NCBI GenBank assembly: GCA_905397405.1
Contig: CAJPVJ010000408.1
Location: 1 to 26,092 of the forward strand
Length of the DNA stretch: 26,092 bases
Origin: Oppiella nova
Lineage: Eukaryota > Arthropoda > Arachnida > Sarcoptiformes > Oppiidae
Direction of reading: 5' to 3'
Shown: positions 9,656-18,381 of the stretch, piece by piece
Layout of the letters: every line of letters begins with the position of its first letter
How positions within the stretch are numbered: position 1 is the first letter of the stretch
The notes under the pieces: model-generated
Seen by the model: the letters and a program-made list of their open reading frames with translations, nothing else
Told to the model about the DNA's origin: nothing
The model's database searches: none
Translations under genes and position numbers: made by a program

Positions 9656-10910
9656 TTATACAAATGGTTTATTAACATAAAGACGTATAATTTTAGGACA
9701 ATCAGCGATCAGATTATGAATAGCTATTTGAGTGACCTTTACATCGCATTCATCAAAATAAATATATTGTATTTTCTTGAGTTTAGACAATGAGTTCAAT
9801 ACACTGTCCGTTATATGGGTTCCCTTCATCTTTATGTATTGAATGCGAGGCAAGTGTTGGTCGATATCGCGGGCAAAGTCTTCGCCAGATGTGACACATA
9901 GAGTGTCCCATAGAGTGGTCCATAGAGTGAAAGTGAAATGTGTGAGTCGTTGGCATCCACTCAACGATTCACTGCTAAACACAAACTCATCCGGATATTC
10001 AGCATTCATTTTGAATCGTTTTAATTGTTTAAAGTGTGTATTCATTGTTTGAATGAATTGAGATATTAGTTCACAGGAATCGATGCTCGCATAGAGTGAC
10101 AGCCTCTTGAGTTGACCGCAATTCACACCAATTTGTTTGAATTGATTGCAATTTGAGGCACTTTTTACATGTAATGCATTTATCTTCAAATCGCACAATT
10201 GTGACATTTGTGACAAACCAGTCATCAGTATATCAATGCTCTCCTCATTACAATCATCTTTGATGTTCACTTCAATTCATTTCATAGTCTTTGCATAGCT
10301 TTTGACAAATACTTCAAATCTCTTCACGTCTTCATGAAGTGTATTGAAACCAAATTGAGTTTAATCTGCGAAACAACACATGATTTGTGGAAACAGTGGA
10401 CATAGAGTTGTAAAAAGTCGCAAGTTGTGTCACATTTGTGCACAATTTAAGACAATTGTTGACACACTCCCAGATTGTCATGTCTTTACGCATATTAATC
10501 GATTCAATTGATTGCAAACTTTTGGCAAACTTTGCGAAAAACTTTGTGATTGTGTCGACACTTAAGGCATTAAAAAGGATACAAATGTGCTGTAAATGAT
10601 TGCAATGTTTGACAATTGACTCAAATATTAAGTTTTCATTGAATGATAGAAACAATAATCCGATTTTTGTCATGTTTTGGCACGAATTGAGTATCCATTC
10701 AAAGGACTCGACATCTAGTTTGGGGACATATGTGAAGACTGTTTGTGTCTTATATACCACTCTCTGCCACTGTTTGGACACACATTAACATCGGAACCGG
10801 TCTTCGAGAGTGAGATAAGACAAGACTTCTTCACACAAATCGTCGCCAAATCTATCGAAAGAGTCTTTGCCGTAGACTTGCCTTAAAGTTGATTCACTTC
10901 TTGGATCCAT
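9656..10910 (-). pseudogene. F-box/leucine-rich-repeat pseudogene
   Basis: From the ATG at 10910 the minus strand reads MDPRSE...KDSFDRFGDDLCEEVLSY and LTLEDRFRC, the F-box of the intact paralogues at 18.4-19.8 and 21.1-22.4 kb. A TAA at 10785-10787 then replaces the Glu of RFRCEC, after which CVSKQWQRVVYKTQTV resumes in the same frame. The repeat region continues to about 10332, hits a TGA after FQYTS, and shifts frame. It resumes as RFEVFVKSYAKTMK, stops again at TGA, and finishes through GLSQMSQLCDLKI to 9656. Lesions therefore are at least three stops and one frameshift, against a 429-residue intact relative. It still has an AATAAA at 9617-9622 (minus). Much of the sequence is still readable, so inactivation is probably not ancient. 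Confidence 0.9.
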
Positions 10911-11001
10911 TCCTCAGCGGTTATAATTGACTGAACGTTTGGTTACAACTGTGCGGTGACTGCTCTGTGAAAGTAAAACGCAATACAAACCAAATGACAG
11001 C

Positions 11002-11248
11002 AAAACATGTGTTTGTATTGAATGTCAACACTCTGTGCGCGCACTCTATGGACCAAAACATGTGTTTGTATTGAATGTCAACACTCTGTGCGCGCACTCT
11101 ATGGACCAAAACATGTGTTTGTATTGAATGTCAACACTCTGTGCGCGCACTCTATGGACCAAAACATGTGTTTGTATTGAATGTCAACACTCTGTGCGCG
11201 CACTCTATGGACCAAAACATGTGTTTGTATTGAATGTCAACACTCTGT
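11002..11248. repeat. 53-bp minisatellite, 4.7 copies
   Basis: Units start at 11002, 11055, 11108, 11161 and 11214 and are identical as far as they go. The unit begins AAAACATGTGTTTGTATTG, contains the palindrome GTGCGCGCAC and ends CACTCTATGGACC. The fifth copy is cut at 11248 by an ambiguous base (11249). Just before the array, CAATACAAAC (10981) is the inverse of GTTTGTATTG within the unit. Confidence 0.97.
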
Positions 11249-11249
11249 N
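11249..11249. other. Ambiguous base (n), possible assembly join
   Basis: The only undetermined base in the window. It interrupts the fifth minisatellite unit, and the sequence after it does not continue the unit. Confidence 0.9.
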
Positions 11250-11416
11250 ACTGTCAGGATCTGGCTAAGCTGGCAATCGGGATTTTTTGGTTGGATATGA
11301 AAGTACTCAAATATAGGCCAAGCTTTCAAGATTATATGGCTAAAGATCCAAGATTTTAAAGATAAGCCTATATTCTTGTGCACCATTCCGCGTGAAGAGT
11401 ATAGAAACTTAAATAA

Positions 11417-11610
11417 AACGGCATCCCATCGGCGGCTACCTGTGTCACTATGAGCCGACCCCTGGACGTTATTGCCGTATTGATGACCATGTTATGGGCG
11501 TACGTCTTGGATAAGCCTACCGGTGCCCTCAGCGTATTAAAACACGCTAACCATGGGGTCGAGTCGTGCAACTTATTGGCAACATCACGATCATTACAAA
11601 GGCTTTACAT
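11417..11610 (+). pseudogene. DOMON-like (DBH/MOXD1-type) exon relic, copy 1
   Basis: The frame starting at AACGGCATCCC reads NGIPSAATCVTMSRPLDVIA then MTMLWAYVLDKPTGALSVLK and HANHGVESCNLLA, ending at a consensus donor GTAAGT at 11611. WAY...DPTG...HRG..SL.LL is the tail of the DOMON domain in copper monooxygenases of the dopamine beta-hydroxylase/MOXD1 family. Compared with copy 2, about 60 bases are missing from its front half, and an in-frame stop lies just upstream. No catalytic Cu-binding exon is seen. The family call rests on a short pattern and is tentative. Confidence 0.45.
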
Positions 11611-11791
11611 GTAAGTGATTTAGCTATTTGTTGCCATAGCCAAGACATTCATGAAATTAAGTAAGCATACGAATCATGTAATGAGTGACATTTTAAGAGT
11701 TTTATTTTAACTATAACTAACTAGTTGATGGGTTCACAACTATTTAAACTAAATTGTTATTTTAATTTTATGCAAATTTTATACGAATTAG

Positions 11792-12113
11792 ACCGAAGCC
11801 CAGGAATTAGGCGAAGGGGATGTGAATCCAGGTGATGGTGGCGACAATGGTTTGATCCCTAACGACCCTATAATAGGTTCGGTTAGTTATGGATGTGGTT
11901 ATTGATAGACAACAGGACTGGTATCTCATCGGTGGCCACGAGAGCGATAGCCACACTTGTATTGACTTTAATGCACGTCTGGTGTCCAGCGATAAGACCA
12001 GAGATCTGGACGTTATTGACATAACAATGATAGCCATACTGGCCTATGCCGCGGACAAACCTACCGGCCCCCAAAGGTGTACAAAACCACACTTACACCA
12101 TATACTATACGTA
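11792..12113 (+). pseudogene. DOMON-like (DBH/MOXD1-type) exon relic, copy 2
   Basis: After an acceptor-like GAATTAG, one frame gives TEAQELGEGDVNPGDGGDNG before stopping at TGA near 11903. A second frame from 11889 gives DVVIDRQQDWYLIGGHESDS and HTCIDFNARLVSSDKTRDLD, then ILAYAADKPTG. QQDW.L..G.E..SHT...F.R.L...D resembles the DOMON core of DBH-like monooxygenases. LDVI...AY..DKPTG is shared with copy 1, in both DNA and protein. The frame change and lack of partner exons suggest a duplicated, decaying exon. The family call is tentative. Confidence 0.45.
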
Positions 12114-12116
12114 TAG

Positions 12117-13754
12117 TGGTGTTGGGCAGTAATACAACCTGTTCAAGGTCTATTAGAAAAGGGGTCTGAAAATAGCAATTAAGTCCAGTTTATAAACCAT
12201 GAGATGGGTATACGTGCCGTACATAATGATGAGGGTCATTGTACAATAAATATTGATGCCCTGGTCAATATTCATGGCACGCTTATTTGTGTTAATAACG
12301 ATGACATATATGTGTCATTTTCAAACATTATCACAAACTCCTTATTATGTAATCAAGTTAATTTGTGTTTCAATAATTTATATAAATGTTATAATGTTCA
12401 AATTCAAATTCAGTTTATTTATACTCTAGAGCAGCCAGTTCCACGTATTACAATTTATTACAAATACTAATACTTATAACATTACTAAATGTGATTGCTG
12501 CCTACATTTGAAACTTACTGCTCTAGAGTCACGTATTCATCTAATACAGTGAGTTCCAAAAGTTTAAAACACCTTATAATAGCGATGAATGAACTTGATA
12601 AATTTGTAAATGTTTTACAGCACTAGTGTTTTTATATCACTAACTTAAACTTATAAACTTAATAATTATTTGTTTTTTGTTTATTACTAATACATTAATG
12701 TTAAACAAAATATTCAATGTTTATGAGTCATATAGGTTTATTATAATGTTTTTTTATACAAAATATGAATCAATGATTAATAACTATTTAAGATATATTA
12801 GAACAATCGTATGTTACTATTTATGACTCTACTATAATATTTAATCCCTAAAATAACTAGCGTTGAATAAACTCATTTATTTACCTTAGCTTACCTTAGT
12901 CTATACATCACTAGTTGTAATAATTTGTAATACATGGAACTCGCTGATCTAATTAATAGTGATGTTCTTGATACAATCTCTTTATAATTTATAAATACCA
13001 GTATATATAATAATAAATCATAATATTATTTAATATTATTATTATTAATAATAAATATAATACATTAAAAATTATTAAAAGAGAAAAATAAATTTGATTT
13101 TAAAACAATTAAAAATGTTGGGTCTCTCTAAGCCTGATATCCAATTGACTGCACAATTGCACGCCTTTATACATGTCGTATAAATAGTTATTAATTTGTG
13201 TACAAATAGTGTGAAGGATATATTCATTGTAGGAAATATATTTAATATAATATTATTTATATTAATGATAATAAGTGACGGAATTGCATTAAATTATAGA
13301 TACAATAAATATTAATATAAATATTAATAAAACGAGTTAAATCTTTATATGAATTTTATATGCCGTACATGGACGCAAATAAAAATGATCCGCCTTAATT
13401 GTCTTTAAAAATTAAATCATAAATATCGTTATATGTAAAATATTAATATACTTAATTAATATACTGTATTTAGCTCACGTTACATATTGATATGGTATAA
13501 TTGTGATTAAACTAATAATTGCAATAAATTAATCTTGATAGTGCCACTTAAAAAATTTTGATTTTGAAAACATGTTTATGTGTTTCCATGAAATGTTTAC
13601 TTTAAATTTCCATAAACTTATAAATTGCCTTTAGTTTGCAATTGGCTAATTATTAACTTGAATATATACATTATACATTATATACATATACTGTAATTAC
13701 TTGTTTACTAATTTGAAAACCTAATTATTAAGCTATTATTTTAAGTTGCATAAA
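12117..13754. other. AT-rich intergenic region
   Basis: An open frame at 12204-12470 has no recognisable motif and is not credited. CTCTAGAGCAG at 12423-12433 recurs inverted as CTGCTCTAGAG at about 12520-12530, a short inverted repeat of unknown meaning. The stretch 13000-13090 is almost pure A+T. The promoter of the glutamate receptor should lie at the right end, but no element is identifiable. Confidence 0.5.
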
Positions 13755-16163
13755 ATGAATTTCTATAAAAATAAAAGTTGCAATAATTTTATATTATGTG
13801 CAATATTCATATATTGCTATTCATGTGAATGCAATGCAATTATATCACCACAAAGTATGGACCAAAATTTGTTGGCTCACGACAAGGATTCCCGTGTCAT
13901 CAGGGCTACCAACTCAACGAGAAATAGTTATAGAAATAAGATACTAATAATTACCAGTATCCTGGTAAGTCATGACAAATTTAGCAAAATATTTACTAAT
14001 TATTATTCTATGTTAACCGAAAATGCATTAGTTTTAAAACAATTGAAACAAATCATTTGCTTAAAAGTAATTTGCATAAAACAAATACAATCATATAATC
14101 CAAAAATGATATCAAATTAAATACAATACCGTGCGATAGAGCGAACCGTATTTGATGGAGAAGTCGTGGGCACCGGGAGGTATACCGACTGGGAATGACC
14201 GGTACGAGGGTTATTGCAAGGACTTGACCGACAGGTTGGCCGATCTACTCGGCTTCCAGTACGAGCTACGGCTTGTGAATGACTCCAAATACGGTCAAAT
14301 GGATAAGTATGGCGTGTGGGACGGTATGATTGGTGAACTCGTCAGACGTGTAGGTGCCCCCATATCACCTAGTTACTTTATGTAACCTTAATTATTATTT
14401 GAATAGGAAGTGGACATTGCGATCGCACCGTTGACTATAACCTTACGTCGTAAGGGGGCCGCCGATTTTGGCCATCCATTTATGTCTGTAGGCATATCTA
14501 TACTCATGAAAAAGCCGGCGCTTATTAGTAGACCCGGAATATTCTCATTCATGTATCCATTGAGTCGCGAGACTTGGGTTTACATACTGTTGTCATATAT
14601 CGGTGTTTGGGTAACACTGGCACTGGTTTCCCGATTATCTCGTATCCGACATCGAAAAAGAGACACGAATTGTGAACAATATCATAATAATTGTGACAGG
14701 TATTTATAATTATTGTTAAGTATATAATTTTTCTGGGTAATGTAATTTAATATAATAATAAATTTACAGCTCTATGTCATCCAGTATTGTATGGACTGTT
14801 TGTGGGTTCTTCACGTTAATTGTAATGTAAAAGTTTTCTATGAAAACATTTTTAAAACATATTTACAGCATAATTAATGAAATTCATATTAATTACAGGT
14901 ATTAGCCGTATACACAGCAAGCTTGGTCATTTTTCTACTGTGTAGACCTACGCTTATACCAATCAATTCAGTGGATGCTCTTAGCAAACAGACTGATGTG
15001 GAATACGGGTTAATATTTTATTACTGAATATATTCATAATATTTATTGTTATATAACAAATATTTAATATTGAAAATTATTTTACCTAGATTACTATCTG
15101 GCTCATCCACGCAAGCTTTTTTTCAGGTATTTGTTAAGCACAGGGCTTAACATTTCCTATTCATATAATATTTTCAATGGCTAAATGAATATGTTTAATA
15201 TGATAAATTTTTATTTTTAATCAATTTCAACGGTATTTCCAGTATTTAATGTCTAATGTGGCTAGATGATAGATTAAAATATAAGTTACAATATTTTCAT
15301 ATGATATTGTTTATTATTTTTAATCATGATTAGGGCTCAAGTATACCAACATATAAGAAAATGTGGGAATACATGAGAACTAACCCACAGGTGTTTGTCA
15401 ATGACTACCGGGAGGGTATCCGACGGGTCAGGGAGTCAAATGGCAAATATGCCTTTTTAATGGGTTGGAGTATAATTTTTAATTCTCAAATTATAATCTA
15501 TTATATAAACATAATACATGTATTATCCTGGTCTAACCAGAGTCCACATCACTTGACTACATTAACCACCGTTTGCCGTGCGATACCATGAAAGTGGGCC
15601 CCAATTTGGGTCAGTATTATATCCGTGTATTTAAAAAATTTTAAACACATTTTAATTGTAACTATATTTAGACGAGAAAGGCTACGGTATCGCCACTCCA
15701 AAGGGAAGTCCGTATGGGTATGTAGTGGCATAATTGTTGTACCAGGGTAGATTTTACAAATTATATTTGAAATTACACTTTACTACCAGTGCTATACTGG
15801 AAGACGCTATCATTAAACTACAGGAGGACGGAGTGTTGGCTCATTTACGGCACAAGTGGTGGTCAGACAGAAGTGAATGCGGCCTCAAAATGATCATGGT
15901 AAGCTCAATAATTAAATCTGTCTGAGATTTACAAGCAAATTCGTTTGCGGTTACTTTTAGGATACAGTTAACAATGAATTGTCTGTATGGGAGTTATCAG
16001 GGTGCTTTTATGCACTCATTGGTGGATTATTGTTGGCTTTATTTGTGGCCGTAATTGAGTTTTTTGTCGTAAGCTATAAACAAGCTATAAGTTTAAAGGT
16101 AATTAATGAATGATCTGTGCAACTCTAACAATCCTTTAAATTAATATATTTTATATTGACACT

Positions 16164-16207
<44 letters not shown>

Positions 16208-16285
16208 ACCGGTATATACGGTGTATTGAAATCCAATATTCGTGTTGTGATCACCGGATCGACGGATAATTGTGTTGAGAGTTAG
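13755..16285 (+). CDS. Ionotropic glutamate receptor (kainate-like) lacking N-terminal domain and pore loop
   Basis: Twelve exons (13755-13964, 14140-14349, 14407-14699, 14770-14821, 14899-15008, 15090-15126, 15334-15463, 15541-15609, 15672-15717, 15790-15898, 15961-16098, 16208-16285) join in frame at GT..AG borders into 493 residues. A signal peptide (about 1-27) is followed almost directly by ligand-binding half S1 ([20 protein letters not shown]), so the usual ~400-residue amino-terminal domain is missing. Glutamate contacts are present: PLTITLRR (Pro148, Thr150, Arg155), GSST in S2 and LMEST (Glu348). M1 is about 196-217, M3 about 244-269 ([10 protein letters not shown] for the usual SYTANLAAFL), and M4 about 433-458. 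Between M1 and M3 only ~26 residues remain and no M2 pore loop (the FW..G...QQG region) is found. Known relatives are cation channels in neurons; this one may bind ligand without conducting. The last intron uses (CT)19. Confidence 0.88.
16167..16204 (+). repeat. (CT)19 microsatellite forming the 3' splice-site pyrimidine tract
   Basis: An uninterrupted CT run directly followed by CAG and the last exon of the glutamate receptor gene (starts 16208). It occupies about a third of the 109-base intron 11. Confidence 0.95.
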
Positions 16286-16622
16286 CCAATAGACAAATTT
16301 GAATACAAACCAAATACTAATCATTTTACATAATATGTTTTTGTGTAATTGACAAACACATATATTTCAAAAATATTATTTTAACAAATGAAAGTTTTTT
16401 TTGGTAAGAATGTCGATGATTGTATTTGACCTGTATATTTAAATCCTAACTAAAAATTAGTAATAAAATACAAAATATAAAGTAAAATACAATGTTATAA
16501 AAAAATATGAATTGTATGAATAATATCAATGCGTTTACTCGTCATACTATAAAACCGATAATAAACTAGAAAATATTGTTTTTCAATTAAACATAATTCA
16601 GAATTTATTTATTTTTAATAAA
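16286..16622. other. Intergenic spacer between receptor and F-box gene
   Basis: About 340 AT-rich bases with no coding frame. AATAAA at 16462-16467 may serve the glutamate receptor transcript. The promoter of the F-box gene at 16623 must be here but shows no recognisable element. Confidence 0.45.
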
Positions 16623-17591
16623 ATGTCTGTTATTTTAAACGAAGACATATTGGCATTGATTTTGAATGAACTGAATGTCAAACAGTTGTGTCGATTGGAG
16701 AGAGTTTCGCAACAATTGATGGATTGTGTGGGAAGTGCTCTCCAGAGGAGGAATGCACTCACCATTGGATCCATAGATCCAAACATTGTCTGCAAAGACT
16801 ACAAACACTCACTAATCAATGGAGTTATCACTCAATCGGATACCAATTGCGAGTCTATAGTAAAGAGATGTTTGAACATAGAGTCCCTGTATTTGAATGA
16901 ATGTCTTCACGACTGCAATGGTTTGCAAACAATTGTCACGAATTGTCCGAAACTCAAGTGTCTCACGATTGCCGACACAAACCCCATAGCCTTATATACT
17001 CGCGAGGAATGGCTACAAATGGCTCAACAGTTGGCAACTATAGGGTTAACACACCTAACGATCGGAAATTTAGAGGTAATTCCTATTGATTCACTCAATG
17101 ATTACAAACTCATTAATTGGTCACTATATTTGGTGTCAAAATGTTTTCAATCGCTTCAAAAGCTAACACTTTATAAGTTTAACAAATCATTGACTGCTTT
17201 ATTCAAACGTTTGCCACAAAATATCACATCAATTGAAATGCATGATTGCAAAGGACTCGGCATTCAAGCATTTAATACTTTAATAGCGTTTAACATGGAT
17301 CACTTGCAAAATATTTATATTGAGTCCCGCAAACAGTCCACAGATATTTGCGATTACATATTAATCGCAATCTGTGATCAAATAAGTCTAAAGAAGTTTA
17401 CATTTATTAGCGATTCTGTGTCCATGAATGCCATCAATACTGTTGTCAACCAGAATTCAATGAATAATTTGAATATTTCCATTGATTATGATATTAATTA
17501 TACGAACACTGATTGGTATTTAATGCAACATTGTTGGTCACTAAAATTGAACCGGCTATGTGCCACTAAAATACAAAACAAATTACACTAA
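16623..17591 (+). CDS. F-box/leucine-rich-repeat protein, subfamily 1
   Basis: A 322-residue single-exon frame. Residues ~4-45 form an F-box: LNEDILALILNELNVKQLCR with LERVSQQLMDCVGSALQRRN, the Leu-Pro-like helix pattern that binds Skp1. From ~70 on, leucine-rich repeats are visible: CLNIESLYLNECLHDCNGLQ, then CPKLKCLTI, and ITSIEMHDCKGLG. F-box proteins of this build recruit substrates to SCF ubiquitin ligases; the target here is unknown. The start is the first ATG, directly before the F-box. The fragment at 6023-6367 is a close relative of its first 100 residues. The final ~60 residues (NNLNISIDYDINYTNTDWYL) have a less regular repeat pattern. AATAAA follows at 17669-17674, 78 bases after the stop. 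Confidence 0.85.
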   Translation: MSVILNEDILALILNELNVKQLCRLERVSQQLMDCVGSALQRRNALTIGSIDPNIVCKDYKHSLINGVITQSDTNCESIVKRCLNIESLYLNECLHDCNGLQTIVTNCPKLKCLTIADTNPIALYTREEWLQMAQQLATIGLTHLTIGNLEVIPIDSLNDYKLINWSLYLVSKCFQSLQKLTLYKFNKSLTALFKRLPQNITSIEMHDCKGLGIQAFNTLIAFNMDHLQNIYIESRKQSTDICDYILIAICDQISLKKFTFISDSVSMNAINTVVNQNSMNNLNISIDYDINYTNTDWYLMQHCWSLKLNRLCATKIQNKLH

Positions 17592-18381
17592 AATTGCCCC
17601 CAAAAAATTGTTTCGCTAATTATTGTTAACTAATAATTTAATTTTCAATTCAATATGCATTCAGTATTAATAAAACATGAGTTTATTTTTGTTTCTATTA
17701 TATATAAATACATAATTATTTTCGCACATTTATCGTTTGTAAATACAGTGTTTGTATTAATGAAGTAAATTCGCATTTCATACGCGATATAAGATTTAAA
17801 ACACTTATAATTGATTAAAAACTGTAACTAATGAACACATTTTGGTAATGTTTTAACACGATATTCTTGACCACAATTCATATAATACTAAATAACTATC
17901 AAATTATGTATTTATAAGTACAATACTGTGTAACAAACGTTTAAATAAACCTCATTATATAAACACCTATTTGGTACCCAAAAATTCATTAATATATTTA
18001 TATATAAAATTGTATTAATATAAATAATAAGCGATAAAATATACGCCATACATATCATATAACAATATAATAATCCTAACTAAAGTATTACAGTAAATAT
18101 AACTTATAATTATAGCTAAACTTGTATAAAAAACTACAAATACTAACCTAAAAAATAGCCAGTAAATAATGTTGAATATAATATCGATATATAAATATAA
18201 TTAATTTAAATAAGCACTTCAACTATACATTTACGTAATGTTATAAATTAATTCAAATAATCGCATAAATTGTAAGCTAAGCACCGGTCGGCTAAAAACA
18301 CTAGCGCTAATGACCCGGCAAATTGGGGGGAACTGTATGCCAACTACCATACAGTGTACATACATACAGGCAATCCGATGG
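17592..18381. other. AT-rich intergenic region between convergent F-box genes
   Basis: About 790 bases, strongly A+T-rich up to ~18280, then abruptly G+C-rich on entering the next gene. No gene, RNA or repeat recognised other than the polyadenylation signal. Confidence 0.55.
17669..17674 (+). promoter_or_regulatory. Polyadenylation signal of the subfamily 1 F-box gene
   Basis: AATAAA 78 bases after the stop codon at 17591, on the coding strand. Confidence 0.5.

Noticed and set aside
10921-11109. 62-residue minus frame inside the minisatellite
   Set aside because: It is only the translated 53-bp repeat with no upstream or downstream exon.
11002-11248. Possible CRISPR array
   Set aside because: Units are fully identical with no unique spacers, and the window is eukaryotic; it is a minisatellite.
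12204-12470. 88-residue open frame on the plus strand
   Set aside because: No motif, no splice context and A+T-rich low-information translation; probably chance.
14700-14769. A hidden pore-loop exon in the intron between M1 and M3 of the receptor
   Set aside because: The intron is 70 bases, A+T-rich, has stops in the frames checked, and shows no FW or QQG motif.
14822-14898. Alternative donor at 14827 (ATGTAAAA) for receptor exon 4
   Set aside because: It would put a TAG early in exon 5; the donor GTAATG at 14822 keeps the frame and gives [14 protein letters not shown].
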